From positions 101,947-165,946 of the forward strand of contig JAJFJQ010000059.1 in assembly GCA_021773835.1 (NCBI GenBank): a DNA stretch of 64,000 nt. The letters run 5' to 3'. Positions 54,040-62,511 of the stretch are shown one piece after another. The DNA is from Gammaproteobacteria bacterium. Lineage in GTDB: Bacteria; Pseudomonadota; Gammaproteobacteria; Ga0077536. The position numbers were made by a program, and so were the translations under genes. Under the pieces are notes generated by a model. That model saw only the letters and a list, made by a program, of their open reading frames with translations. It did not search any database and was not told the DNA's origin. Position 1 is the first letter of the stretch, and each line of letters opens with the position of its first letter.

Positions 54040-54819
54040 TTAACGTTTAGCCACCGATCCATTTATTGTCTCGCCATCACCTTCGTTACAGTTATCGGTA
54101 AGCTCTGGCCATTGTGTTATTCCTATCGGTTTGGAGTCTCTACACTGCGCTTCGAGTGCTTGATTTTGATCCGTTGGATGGCTGCGGATTTTTTCGAAGT
54201 ATTCAACACAAAATAATTCGCTCAGCTTCTCGTTCTCGACTGCTAAAGATTGCCGCAGTCGCTCGAGCACATTCTCATACTCTTCGGCCGTCCAACCCTC
54301 TACATCGCCTCCGAATGCCCACTGCTTCTTATCTATATTCGTGGCGCCAGTAGATGATTGCGCCAGCATCGTTCGTTGTGTAATTTCCTCGCGCGCCTGG
54401 CGTATGGTCTCCTTCACTCGTGCGCGCTCCGCTTCCGCGTATTGCAACATACCGTGAAGAAAACCTACCATAAGCGCGCTTATACCCAACCTCGTGTTGG
54501 AGACTCCGTCGCCGCGGTAAATGATCCGACAAATCGAATCCCGTGTATCAGTTGGATACCCATCGATCTTTACACGCCTGCTAAGTTGGCTCCGTGACAC
54601 GCCAATCTCCGTCGCTGCTAGATCTAGATTGAGGAGTTCCCTTGCAAGATGCTCACAGTGCTTTGATTCTTCGCCATCGGCATTCGTGGAGATGATCGCA
54701 GACAGCGGAGACGTATACACGAATTCAAAGCTACCGCTACAACCGGTGCTGCCCCGAAATAGCAATAGCCCGCCGACAAGTACGGTCAATGCAATGGCGA
54801 TGGATGTTAATCGATTCAT
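54040..54819 (-). CDS. Secreted or membrane-anchored protein of unknown function
   Basis: The 259-residue protein has one hydrophobic N-terminal segment (SIAIALTVLVGGLLLF) and then a mostly soluble region with several cysteines. It contains a central amphipathic helical part (YAEAERARVKETIRQAREEITQR) that could be coiled coil. No known domain is recognised. It is the first gene of the accessory region and borders the LLM remnant. The gene is supported by its length, with no shadowing ORF of comparable quality. Confidence 0.6.
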   Translation of the reverse strand: MNRLTSIAIALTVLVGGLLLFRGSTGCSGSFEFVYTSPLSAIISTNADGEESKHCEHLARELLNLDLAATEIGVSRSQLSRRVKIDGYPTDTRDSICRIIYRGDGVSNTRLGISALMVGFLHGMLQYAEAERARVKETIRQAREEITQRTMLAQSSTGATNIDKKQWAFGGDVEGWTAEEYENVLERLRQSLAVENEKLSELFCVEYFEKIRSHPTDQNQALEAQCRDSKPIGITQWPELTDNCNEGDGETINGSVAKR

Positions 54820-55146
54820 ATTCGCGGTGTATAACCGTTAATTACATGTAAACAGTAAATGGCGTGCTAACAGAACCCGTCGAACCCACTATCGAAAGCC
54901 TGAACGATCGGTCGAGGCGAAATGGACAAATTGCAACGCTCAAGCAAGATACCCCGGGAAATCCCATTCAGTCCCGTTATCGGTATCTTAATCAACAACA
55001 CAATCTTCAACGACCGCCGACCTACCGAAGCTCCTTTAGTTGCCTCTGTCTGATCACGGTGTGGCGCCATCAGAACGATTCGGAGTGTGCCGATACCGTA
55101 ACGGAGGAAGTGAGGATTGGCCACAGGCGTAGCACTAACTCCTCCG
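54820..55146. other. Intergenic region without a supported gene
   Basis: No convincing coding frame is seen in these 327 bp. Near the right end an 8-bp inverted repeat acggagga/tcctccgt (55101-55108, 55140-55147) could form a hairpin at the 3' end of the GDPD gene. Short ORFs on both strands lack Shine-Dalgarno sites. Confidence 0.5.
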
Positions 55147-55920
55147 TCACAATTTCTGTTCTATGGGTTCCTTTAGTGACTCTCGCAAGGTCTCGACCTT
55201 GTCCGTAATAACACCATCGACGCCAATGCGACGATAATATGCAGCGCGTTGCGGCTCGTTTATTGTCCAAACATAAACCTTCAACCCTGAAGATTTTAGT
55301 GAAGCGACATAATCGGCATCGATGAAGCGCCGACCCTTAATGCTCAAACCGCTTAGACTGACATTCGAGAATTTACTCAAGATCTTGTGCGGTTTGGGCG
55401 GCAGATAAAATGGTTGGGTGCGATCGAGACGCTCTAGATAGAAGTACGGGCAATCCGGTAGCACGTTACTAAAGGCACGTATGATGTCCACATTGTCGCT
55501 TTGAATAATAATGCGATCAGCCGGAATTGGTGCCGCACGAATGATTGGAGCCAATTTCTCGACGTCGGCTGAAGTGGGGGACTTGAAATCCAACAAATAA
55601 TGGCCGGTCGCGTTGTCGACGGCCAGAATTGATGCCAGCTTCGGGGCACTGCCTTGCGGTACCAAGCCGGTAATTTCCGAATACGTTAGATCGATAACGT
55701 ATTTTCCGTTTATATCGTCATCGTGATACAGGTACACGACACCATCTGTTGAGACGCGGACGTCAATTTCAATCGCATCGACACCGAGCTGCCATGAAGC
55801 TGTAACCGCTTCGATACTATTTTCGATAGCACCCCTTGCATTGCCCCGATGAGCTATCCAGTCGAATGCTTCGCATTGCCATGTGGCAATAAAACCGAGC
55901 AGTATGGTGCTGTATTTCAT
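55147..55920 (-). CDS. Secreted glycerophosphodiester phosphodiesterase
   Basis: This ~257-residue GDPD hydrolyses glycerophosphodiesters to glycerol-3-phosphate and an alcohol. The start was moved to ATG 55920, which gives a clean signal peptide (KYSTILLGFIATWQCEA). The TIM-barrel catalytic set is visible: H24-R-G (HRGNARG), E33-N34 (IENSIEA), E51 and D53 (IEIDVR) and H66 (YLYHDDD). The C-terminal KVYVWTINEP segment is typical. It lies in the accessory region, with no neighbouring glycerol genes. Confidence 0.92.
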   Translation of the reverse strand: MKYSTILLGFIATWQCEAFDWIAHRGNARGAIENSIEAVTASWQLGVDAIEIDVRVSTDGVVYLYHDDDINGKYVIDLTYSEITGLVPQGSAPKLASILAVDNATGHYLLDFKSPTSADVEKLAPIIRAAPIPADRIIIQSDNVDIIRAFSNVLPDCPYFYLERLDRTQPFYLPPKPHKILSKFSNVSLSGLSIKGRRFIDADYVASLKSSGLKVYVWTINEPQRAAYYRRIGVDGVITDKVETLRESLKEPIEQKL

Positions 55921-56046
55921 ATCTCGCCGATCAAGTAGTCCGCCGCATTCGGCTGGGCGCAACGGCCGTGAAACATAGGAACCGCAACGGCATAGCCAAG
56001 CGCACGGTCAACGTGAGCTATCTTGATACGCGCTTGGTACACCCGA

Positions 56047-56430
56047 CTATTCAGAAGAACGACAAACCGCTTCAATTTTGTATCCATCTACATCCAATAA
56101 AAAAGCACCATAGAACGGTGCCGTATATTGCGGCCGAATTCCAGGTTTACCCGCGTCCCGTCCGCCGCATGCGATGCCTGTTTCGTGAAATCGGTCTACG
56201 CTTTCGCGATCCGGTGCACGAAAACTAATATGCAGGCCGACACCGGACGAGGCGCGATCCGTGGAATCGGTTCGCAATAACCAGAATATGGGTGCGCGAT
56301 CTTTAGGGCCGAATCCGACTGCCTGAGGACGCGTCCGAGTTTGTTTCAAACCAAGCGGTTCCAATACCTGCATGTAGAACGCTGCCGATTTCTCAACATC
56401 ATTAACCGGGATGGACATATGATCGAGCAT
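56047..56430 (-). CDS. VOC-family protein (glyoxalase/bleomycin-resistance-like)
   Basis: The 127-residue VOC protein (LDHMSIPVNDVEKSAAFYMQVLEPLGL) has the usual paired beta-alpha modules and a second half ending AFLLDVDGYKIEAVCR. The first ligand is His in LDHMSI and the second is E of the last strand. Function in the family ranges from glyoxalase to dioxygenase and antibiotic binding, and cannot be assigned. It stands at the left side of the attC-bearing region. Confidence 0.87.
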   Translation of the reverse strand: MLDHMSIPVNDVEKSAAFYMQVLEPLGLKQTRTRPQAVGFGPKDRAPIFWLLRTDSTDRASSGVGLHISFRAPDRESVDRFHETGIACGGRDAGKPGIRPQYTAPFYGAFLLDVDGYKIEAVCRSSE

Positions 56431-56448
56431 GAAAATTCCACCTGGTAG

Positions 56449-56496
56449 AAAAGGGGACAGATTTATTCAATGCGCGAAATAAATCTGTCCCCTTTT
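56449..56496. repeat. 19-bp perfect palindrome (ggggacagattt element)
   Basis: aaaaggggacagatttatt at 56449-56467 is repeated in inverse at 56478-56496 with a 10-base loop (caatgcgcga). The stem is AT-rich at its loop end and C/G-rich outside, ending in a T-run, so it could work as a terminator. The same type of ggggacagattta palindrome is known from many proteobacterial genomes and often occurs near REP-associated transposase genes. None is seen here. Confidence 0.7.
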
Positions 56497-56532
56497 GGTA
56501 ATCCTGAGTCCGTCTGGGTTGTGATGGGAATT

Positions 56533-56635
56533 CTAGCGTTGGTTGTCTCGCATTAACAATACCCGACGGCTGGCAACGCTCGGTCGGTGGTTATTGAAGG
56601 TAATATCCTCACAGTACTGCTGGAGTCAACGCTAG
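56533..56635 (-). other. Degenerate attC-like element
   Basis: A 9-bp inverted repeat, ctagcgttg (56533-56541) and caacgctag (56627-56635), encloses about 85 bp. This spacing and the core-like gctaggc at the right resemble an integron attC site whose GTTRRRY core has lost one match. A separate gcctaac at 56668-56674 lies inside ggtgcctaacacc. It is positioned 3' of the 56717 gene, as an attC should be. Confidence 0.35.
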
Positions 56636-56716
56636 GCTGGTGCTCAAAAAGGTTGTTATCAAGCGGTGCCTAACACCTCCGGCGTCTGGTGCCCCGATGG
56701 GATCTAGGTCTATCGC

Positions 56717-57082
56717 TCATACTACCTGCGAGTCGTTTAACCACGCCATATATTGCTCACGATCGGATTTTATTATGGCCTTTGATTCTTTTTGTTCCTC
56801 TTCCGATAGATTGAAATGACTTAGATGGCTCGATGCCATTTGTCTTGGATATTCTGCGTACGCGATGACGTCACGATAATCTCGTTTAGCTAACGCAATA
56901 TTTTTTTCCAGTTCCTCTTTATTTCCACTCGATAATTTTAGGATGGCGAGTTGAATTCGGGCCAATTCTCGCGGAGATATTCCTTGCATCGCTATGTCGT
57001 CCAAACGACCGAGTATTTCATCCACCTCATTCGGCCAGTAGACACGTAGCTTCTCAATAACTAACTGTTGCGATTGTTTCAT
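56717..57082 (-). CDS. Small helical protein of unknown function
   Basis: The 121-residue protein is strongly predicted helical (QLVIEKLRVYWPNEVDEILGRLDDI; RELARIQLAILKL; EEEQKESKAIIKSDREQY). No known domain is recognised. It is on the minus strand with an attC-like element just downstream, so it may be a cassette gene. The 271 bp upstream to the MFS gene hold no supported gene. Confidence 0.6.
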   Translation of the reverse strand: MKQSQQLVIEKLRVYWPNEVDEILGRLDDIAMQGISPRELARIQLAILKLSSGNKEELEKNIALAKRDYRDVIAYAEYPRQMASSHLSHFNLSEEEQKESKAIIKSDREQYMAWLNDSQVV

Positions 57083-57353
57083 TCTTAATACGTCCTACTC
57101 CGAGTTTACCCGCGTGCTACAGGCCTGACACCTGTATGGTCCGATCCGCTGGTGGGGAAGCTAATAGCGACTCAACTTCTTTTTGAAAATTCGAACTAAC
57201 CCGTGATCTCCTGTGTGACCACCACACTAATCCTCCCGCCGTATTCAAGGCACCCCTCGGTAGGTGTCTTCCATGTCGTCCGGGTAGTCCCGTTGCCCAA
57301 CATCTGCCCAAACTCCAACGCAACTTATAAGGACGCCCCAATCTCTCTTTTAC

Positions 57354-58553
57354 TCAATCGGTCATTTTCGCAGCAGCCGTCTTAGCTTGAGCGCGCAGAA
57401 AAAACCATGCGTAGATGCCGAGACACATCGATATCGGACCTGAAATTAGGTATGGCGCATTGGCGCCCATGTGTTCTAGTGCTGCACCTGCCCACAAGTG
57501 AGAAAGTACCGCACCGGTACTCATAACTGTCCCTAAGACCGTTTGACCGGTTGCACGCAAACGAGCGGGTACCGTCCCTTCAACATAGAGCTGCATACCA
57601 ATGATGAGCCCGACCACCACAACGCCGTGGAGGAGTTGGATACCGAAAATCCAAAAAAGGTTCGGTACAAGGGCGGTAATCAACCAACGCGCACCATCTA
57701 CGGCGATGCCAGCCGCGATCAAGCCCCGAGCGCCCACACGACGCAGGCCGGCGCCGGCAAAAAAGATAAGCGGAATCTCAAGGAGGAGCATCGGGATCCA
57801 TAGGCGGCTTACGGTCTCGATACTACCGCCTCGCTCGGTGACAAAAACCGGGAACAGCACGATTGGACCGGACAGCAATCCGAATGCGAGCAAGGCCATC
57901 ACCAACAGCCGTCGGTAGGAGGGCTGTCGCAAAAGCGCACCCAGATCTTCGCGCTTGGCCCGCACAGTGATCGCTTCGGAGGGAGGCACCCGAATTAGCA
58001 CCAAGGCTGCGCTGAAGCATAGCATCGCAGCCACGGGGAAAATCAAAGAGAGCCCACGGGTGCTACCGACTACCGCCGCATCACCGCCCATCCAAGCGAG
58101 CAGCGTAGGGAAAACGAGGATCATTATCAGGTAGCCAATAGTGCCCCATACTCGTATCCTTCCAAATCGCATCGCACCGTGCGCACCCAAGACCGCAAAC
58201 GAAAGCGACGACGCGACTGCCATGGCCGGCGCGGCAAACGCCGATAGAAAAGCCAAGCACAACAACAACACCGGAAAGCTCGTTGCGTAGGGAACGAGGA
58301 AATAACCCAACGCGGAACCGGAAGCCAGCACAAACAACGCACCCCGACGTTGCCCAGTTCGATCGGCCCACTGACCCCAGAAAGGGGAGGCAACGATCCC
58401 CATCAACGGATGCATCGCCAATGCCAAACCCAACTGCGTACCCGTTAATCCAGCGTTCTCTTGGAAGTAGAGACTGAGATAGGGAAAGATCACTCCGATC
58501 CCCGCCATGTACAGGAACCAGAAAATTGCGATGGGGACGACACCGGGAGTCAT
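57354..58553 (-). CDS. MFS transporter
   Basis: The 399-residue major-facilitator protein has about 12 helices. It carries motif A-like GQWADRTGQRRGA between helices 2 and 3 (about 80-92) and a long central loop near VRAKREDLGALLRQPSYRR. The sequence pattern (GVIFPYLSLYFQ at the N-terminus, MQLYVEGTVPARLRATGQT later) suits the LacY/HcaT-like subgroup that imports sugars or phenylpropionates. Its substrate is unknown. Confidence 0.92.
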   Translation of the reverse strand: MTPGVVPIAIFWFLYMAGIGVIFPYLSLYFQENAGLTGTQLGLALAMHPLMGIVASPFWGQWADRTGQRRGALFVLASGSALGYFLVPYATSFPVLLLCLAFLSAFAAPAMAVASSLSFAVLGAHGAMRFGRIRVWGTIGYLIMILVFPTLLAWMGGDAAVVGSTRGLSLIFPVAAMLCFSAALVLIRVPPSEAITVRAKREDLGALLRQPSYRRLLVMALLAFGLLSGPIVLFPVFVTERGGSIETVSRLWIPMLLLEIPLIFFAGAGLRRVGARGLIAAGIAVDGARWLITALVPNLFWIFGIQLLHGVVVVGLIIGMQLYVEGTVPARLRATGQTVLGTVMSTGAVLSHLWAGAALEHMGANAPYLISGPISMCLGIYAWFFLRAQAKTAAAKMTD

Positions 58554-58610
58554 GGGCTGACGATCATCGCATAGATTGTTGTGGACGCCTGCACGGGGAA
58601 AAGGAAGGAC

Positions 58611-58647
58611 AGACCACGGTTCCCTCGCGGAAGTTAAAACGTGGTCT
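58611..58647. repeat. 8-bp inverted repeat downstream of the DUF4375-like gene
   Basis: agaccacg (58611-58618) pairs with cgtggtct (58640-58647) around a 21-base loop. gcggaagtta occurs both in the loop (58628) and at the 3' end of the next gene (58677). It could be a hairpin terminator or the relic of an attC site. Confidence 0.35.
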
Positions 58648-58683
58648 ATCCGCTATTTTTCGCGGTCGGCCTCAGGGCGGAAG

Positions 58684-59184
58684 TTAGGATGAATCTGCAC
58701 CAACATGAACGTCCTTTTGGCTTAATTTGATGAATCCGAAAAGTTTCTCTGCGATTGCCTCCTCGCTTGCGTAGTATGCGTTATCACATTCGTTAAGCTC
58801 ATCCATAATGGATTCTTCCGGATCGGCTGATGCCTCTTCGAACTGCTCACTTTTCCAATTGGGTTGAGCCCCAATCGCGCGCAATGCTCGTTCAGCAATC
58901 TCCGCGATACCCGGGACGCCAATCTGCCGCAAAGCTGATATCAACTCCCCCGCATATTCGTTCGACGAATTGAAAAAAAACTGATTGAAGCCGCCGTTGT
59001 TTACCTCTCGCTCCATTGCCTCGATTACCAGCACGATTCGCTCGGTAGCTGTAACGGTCGCCCTATCCATCAGAGCTGCTTCTATTGCAGCAACTATCGA
59101 ATCAATGCGGTATGTATCCTCAAGCTGAATTAGCTGACCGACGGTCAGGTTACCTACGTCGTCCAACCACTTTTTCTCAGCCAT
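58684..59184 (-). CDS. DMP19/DUF4375-family protein
   Basis: The 166-residue protein has the characteristic VIEAMEREVNNGGFNQFFFNSSNEY segment, then LRQIGVPGIAEIAERAL. DUF4375 proteins of the Neisseria DMP19 type are proposed DNA mimics that bind nucleoid proteins, though most family members are not characterised. It is a stand-alone minus-strand gene with a degenerate attC-like element upstream, in line with a gene cassette. Confidence 0.85.
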   Translation of the reverse strand: MAEKKWLDDVGNLTVGQLIQLEDTYRIDSIVAAIEAALMDRATVTATERIVLVIEAMEREVNNGGFNQFFFNSSNEYAGELISALRQIGVPGIAEIAERALRAIGAQPNWKSEQFEEASADPEESIMDELNECDNAYYASEEAIAEKLFGFIKLSQKDVHVGADSS

Positions 59185-59207
59185 CGCCGCGTCTCCAATT
59201 TCGCCTA

Positions 59208-59300
59208 CCGGCGCGCTATCCTATCCTTTACGCGCACCAGAGTGGAGCGGTAGCGGGCCGAGGATGCAGTCAATGAGCAGCGTTGAGCAATTGATTTGGC
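59208..59300 (-). other. Degenerate attC-like element
   Basis: Read on the minus strand it gives caattgctcaacgctgc, then ccgctaccgctccactctggt. The inner ggagcggtagcg (plus strand) is identical to that in the element at 61519-61598 and resembles the central part of the attC at 62402-62499. It lies 3' of the gene at 59304. Confidence 0.45.
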
Positions 59301-59303
59301 GTG

Positions 59304-59687
59304 TCATTTTCGGCCCTCAATTTTCCGTGCCTGCGACATGAATACAACGCTAATTATCCAAGACATTATGATCGTGCCAGCAACCGCTTCTGGCGCAATT
59401 GCTGTTAATAGCGATGTATTTACAAGCTCACCACCAAAATCAATGTATTGACCTTGCAGTGCACGCAATGTTTTCGCCGACTCAAAACCAGCAAGGGTCG
59501 GCAGTACAGTAAAAAAGGTATATAGAATCGTGATAGCAGATACCTGAAATTTGGATAACTGTTTTCCAACGAAAAACGCTGTTGCTACGTAACCGAACAT
59601 TACCGCGACAAAGTTCATCACGTGCACGCCGGTTTCGTTCCGGTGAATTGAAATTAACTCGATAAGCTGTAGTTGATGGTCGAGCAT
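59304..59687 (-). CDS. Small membrane protein of unknown function
   Basis: The 127-residue protein has four hydrophobic segments (VMFGYVATAFFVG, FQVSAITILYTFFTVLPTLAG, VNTSLLTAIAPEAVAGTIIMSWIISVVF). It is an integral membrane protein of unknown role. It lies 36 bp downstream of the 59724-60146 gene on the same strand with no attC between, so these two genes may be in one cassette. Confidence 0.6.
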   Translation of the reverse strand: MLDHQLQLIELISIHRNETGVHVMNFVAVMFGYVATAFFVGKQLSKFQVSAITILYTFFTVLPTLAGFESAKTLRALQGQYIDFGGELVNTSLLTAIAPEAVAGTIIMSWIISVVFMSQARKIEGRK

Positions 59688-59723
59688 TTGGTTGATCTGC
59701 TTGTTAGACGTAACTTGTTTATA

Positions 59724-60146
59724 CTACCGCTTATTTAGCCACGCCCGTATTGAGTTCGTGATCCCTTGATTGTTCTCGAAGAACGTTGGCACCCGTATCC
59801 AGTCGCCGCTTATGAGCAACATCGAAACCCCGCAACCTGCCTCCCACGTAACCTTCTCGATCTGAGTCTTGGAGAATGCCGCCGACTTGAAGTTTTCTCT
59901 AAACTCAAGTGCGTCTGCGCCAAGGCGGAGATAGGATGTCTTTGCTTCAATTGCAGTGACCAACCAGAACAATCCAAAGCCTAGATAAAACAGCGGCATC
60001 CAGACGGGCTCTTCCACTCTGAATAGGTATGCTACGCAAAGCGACGCTACTCCAGCTATTACCGCTACTGGAGCTACCCAGCTAGGGTGACTGAAATACG
60101 TTTTTGCCACCACACTATCCGCAATACGCCGATCGTTTTTCTCCAC
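59724..60146 (-). CDS. Membrane protein with PH-like C-terminal part, unknown function
   Basis: The 140-residue protein has two membrane segments (WVAPVAVIAGVASLCVAYLF, WMPLFYLGFGLFWLVTAI) and then a beta-rich ~70-residue domain (SYLRLGADALEFRENFKSAAFSKTQIEKVTWEAG) that resembles bacterial PH-like domains. The attC-like element at 60143-60222 is directly upstream. Probably one cassette with the gene at 59304. Confidence 0.6.
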   Translation of the reverse strand: MEKNDRRIADSVVAKTYFSHPSWVAPVAVIAGVASLCVAYLFRVEEPVWMPLFYLGFGLFWLVTAIEAKTSYLRLGADALEFRENFKSAAFSKTQIEKVTWEAGCGVSMLLISGDWIRVPTFFENNQGITNSIRAWLNKR

Positions 60147-60222
60147 TGCCCCTTACCGCTGCGTACTGGGGTGACAGTACAAGGCGCATGCTGTAGATGG
60201 CGAGTTGGAGCAATTTGCTAGG
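60143..60222 (-). other. Degenerate attC-like element
   Basis: On the minus strand it reads cctagcaaattgctccaac, then catctacagcatgcgccttgtactgtcaccccagtacgcagcgg. It is close in pattern to the elements at 59208 and 61519. It sits 3' of the 60227-60610 gene as expected for a cassette. Confidence 0.4.
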
Positions 60223-60226
60223 TGAA

Positions 60227-60610
60227 TTAGTCATTGAACACCTGAGCCAGTTTTCCGCTAAGCATTCTCAACACAATTACTGACACAGAAATGCTTAATA
60301 TTATTTTGGCCATCACTAAAACTTTGTTCCGTATAAGATCTAGAGGCAATGACAACCAGGCCGAAGCATTCATGTATATATCGAGCGGCAACGAAATGAT
60401 GCCAATAACGCCATACACAATGAGCAAGAATAGAAGGTAGGTTTTCAGTTTCTTTTCGGAATTTTTAAGGAAAAACAGTGGCACCACGAGCGGCCAAGCT
60501 AAACTTAGGATGTGTACGACTAGGGCGAATAGTATGGGAGTTGGGTCGGACGCGATCGCCGCTTCTGGGCTAAGGAGCAATAAAATAACGATGACGCGTC
60601 TAGTAGTCAT
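60227..60610 (-). CDS. Small membrane protein of unknown function (cassette gene)
   Basis: The 127-residue protein was re-started at ATG 60610. The longer reading frame (to 60679) would run through the attC site at 60618-60713. The new start gives a signal-like N-terminus TTRRVIVILLLLSPEAAIAS and two or three more membrane segments (ILFALVVHILSLAWPLVVPLFFL, YLLFLLIVYGVIGIISL). No known family is recognised. Confidence 0.6.
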   Translation of the reverse strand: MTTRRVIVILLLLSPEAAIASDPTPILFALVVHILSLAWPLVVPLFFLKNSEKKLKTYLLFLLIVYGVIGIISLPLDIYMNASAWLSLPLDLIRNKVLVMAKIILSISVSVIVLRMLSGKLAQVFND

Positions 60611-60617
60611 ACACTCA

Positions 60618-60713
60618 TCTAACATCGGGATAACTCGCCCGTTACGACGTGCTTTATAAATGTGAAAATGCGAAGTCACATTATAACATCACGCTGTAAC
60701 GAGCCGATGTTGA
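60618..60713 (-). other. attC recombination site
   Basis: tctaacatcggg at 60618 pairs with gatgttga at 60706-60713 as outer arms. taactcgcccgttacg pairs with cgtaacgagc-like inner arms. It shares its arm sequences (gttacggcg-type and gataac) with the attC at 63659. Read on the minus strand, the R' core is gatgttaga. It sits between the 60227-60610 and 60785 genes. Confidence 0.75.
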
Positions 60714-60784
60714 CTGATTGGCTAGACGGTAGCTTTGGATGATTAAACACAATTTTCCATAACCCACTTACAGTTACCCGTAAT

Positions 60785-61483
60785 CTATATGTCATCAAAG
60801 TACGGCGGACGAATTATCGCCCTCGGGTGATTGAACAGTACGCGCTCTCCCCGAGCTGGATGCCCCACAGGTAGCTCCTCGAACCAGATCCGAATGTCTT
60901 CAATAGTCGTATGTCGATTCTCGAGATCCCAATTTTCGTCAAGATATTCAAAGCACCCTGTGCCATTCGAGCTTACACCCAGTTCGCTCATCACTTCCGC
61001 TAAAATCTTCAGACTTTCGGAAAAGCTCTTACGCATGACTGACTCGATCGACGCCTCTACATCGACATCCCAGCGCCTTACCCGGTAAATAGCGCCGGTA
61101 TCAATCTGCTCTGCGATTTCATGGACGGTGACTCCGTGGTGCGTCCGTACAGCCCTACGGATTACCGGTTGGCACCAAGTTCCCCACGTTCCCCCATGCT
61201 CCGGAGGCGCCGGATGCACATTGATCGCGCCATATGACGCCTTCGCAAGTTGTGCCGGGGACAGGATGATACCGTTTAAGTACGACACCAATAAGTTGTA
61301 ATCATAGCCCTCGATCTTCGCCAGGATCTCTGGCTTCGTGTCGTAGCGACCAACTTGCCAAAAGAGAACCAACGAATTCGCGAAATTCGAATCCGCAATT
61401 TCCGTAACCGCTTCGATCGTATACGGATCAGAAGTAAGGACAAGCAGCCGGTAGTCGTCATTCGTTGTCATTACGTGTGGCAT
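60785..61483 (-). CDS. Formyltransferase-like protein
   Basis: The 232-residue protein matches the N-terminal domain of formyltransferases (GART/Fmt/sugar N-formyltransferases). N88 and H90 (INVHPAP) and D128 (IDTGAIY) occupy the places of the catalytic Asn-His-Asp triad. The core LLVSYLNGIILSPAQL fits the folate-binding side. It lacks the C-terminal Fmt domain. Such free-standing domains can formylate amino sugars or small amines. It is found in a gene-cassette context, which is unusual. The start may be ATG 61471. Confidence 0.8.
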   Translation of the reverse strand: MPHVMTTNDDYRLLVLTSDPYTIEAVTEIADSNFANSLVLFWQVGRYDTKPEILAKIEGYDYNLLVSYLNGIILSPAQLAKASYGAINVHPAPPEHGGTWGTWCQPVIRRAVRTHHGVTVHEIAEQIDTGAIYRVRRWDVDVEASIESVMRKSFSESLKILAEVMSELGVSSNGTGCFEYLDENWDLENRHTTIEDIRIWFEELPVGHPARGERVLFNHPRAIIRPPYFDDI

Positions 61484-61518
61484 TGCAGAATTCGTTGCGG
61501 TTCACTGCCATATCACAT

Positions 61519-61598
61519 CTCGCTCAGCTGCCCTTTTGCAGCACGGGACTGGAGCGGTAGCGAAAGGAGGATGGTGTAGAGGTTCAGTTGCAGCATTT
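61519..61598 (-). other. Degenerate attC-like element
   Basis: On the plus strand it contains gctcagctg (61522) and gttcagttgcagc (61582), enclosing ggagcggtagcgaaagg. The ggagcggtagcg part is identical to 59208-59300 and close to the centre of the attC at 62402. The R' core is diverged. It lies 3' of the TPR gene. Confidence 0.5.
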
Positions 61599-61641
61599 TG
61601 ATAGTCATTGTCGTATTCCACTTGGAAATTTAAGCTTCACT

Positions 61642-62376
61642 TCACTGCGATTCGCGCTTCGCGGTTCGCAACCATTCTTTTTCTTTTCTGCGATAATGAG
61701 CTGGAGCCAAACGAGCGCGCGTGAGGGATTCTCCGAATAACGTTAATGACTCCTCACGTTTTCTTAATCGTTTAAGAAGCAAACCGTAGCGTACGCGCGC
61801 TTCTTCCCCGGGATAGGAGTGTGACAGAACATCATATTCTCTTACCGCTGCCTCATCGTTACCCATTCCCTCTAAAGCCCGCGCATATAGTAAATGTGCA
61901 TGGACCGATTCATAATTTGGGTTAGCGTGTATCAAGGCCTCTAACGTCCCGGCTGCGCTTGTTGGATCATCATTTTCGAATTCGCATTTCGCTAGCAACG
62001 TCATGATATGGGGATCGTTTTCGTTCAAACCACGCAGCGAATTTTTCAGTAGCGAAATCGCATCATCGTACAACTGGATTTCCATACATTGTTCTGCAAG
62101 CGCCACCTTATTTTCTACAGTGTCTGTTCTTTCTAGTTGTTCCATTCTGTTCCGAAGCTCTCGCCTCGGATCTATCGTCCCAATAAGTCGTTTTTTGGCA
62201 TGGCGTGCTGTTTGCCTGTTTGCTGCGTCCGGTCCGAATTGTGTAATAAAGTATATTGCGCATCCGTGCACCGGAACCGCAATAATGATCCACAACCAGT
62301 AGCGATCCTTGCCAGTCTTAACCGCATGAATTGCGAATGCAATTTGTACTAAAACAATTAGTATTCCAAGCGGCAT
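61642..62376 (-). CDS. TPR-repeat membrane protein (cassette gene)
   Basis: The 244-residue protein has two N-terminal membrane helices (LGILIVLVQIAFAIHAV, YWLWIIIAVPVHGCAIYFI) and then about four TPR-type repeats (residues 85-225; ALAEQCMEIQLYDDAISLLKNSL, AKCEFENDDPTSAAGTLEAL, AHLLYARALEGMGNDEAAVREY). Its start ATG 62376 has a good RBS (taggagactccg), immediately after the attC at 62402-62499. It likely scaffolds protein contacts at the membrane. The partner is unknown. Confidence 0.82.
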   Translation of the reverse strand: MPLGILIVLVQIAFAIHAVKTGKDRYWLWIIIAVPVHGCAIYFITQFGPDAANRQTARHAKKRLIGTIDPRRELRNRMEQLERTDTVENKVALAEQCMEIQLYDDAISLLKNSLRGLNENDPHIMTLLAKCEFENDDPTSAAGTLEALIHANPNYESVHAHLLYARALEGMGNDEAAVREYDVLSHSYPGEEARVRYGLLLKRLRKREESLTLFGESLTRARLAPAHYRRKEKEWLRTAKRESQ

Positions 62377-62401
62377 CGGAGTCTCCTACATCTCTTATGA
62401 A

Positions 62402-62499
62402 GGCTAACGCCGATTTGAACGGCACTTGACGGGCGCAGACCGGGGCGGCAGCGAAGGGAAAGTGACGGTCAAGTGTCCGACTCCAGGGACTTGTTAGGC
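62402..62499 (-). other. attC recombination site
   Basis: ggctaac (62402-62408) and gttaggc (62493-62499) are the R'/R'' cores, 98 bp apart. Inside, cggcacttgac pairs with gtcaagtgtccg. On the minus strand it reads gcctaacaa...ggcgttagcc, the usual layout with the core G/TTAGCC at the 3' end of the cassette. It is directly 3' of the SnoaL-like gene. Confidence 0.9.
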
Positions 62500-62511
62500 A
62501 GCATTCCCTAC

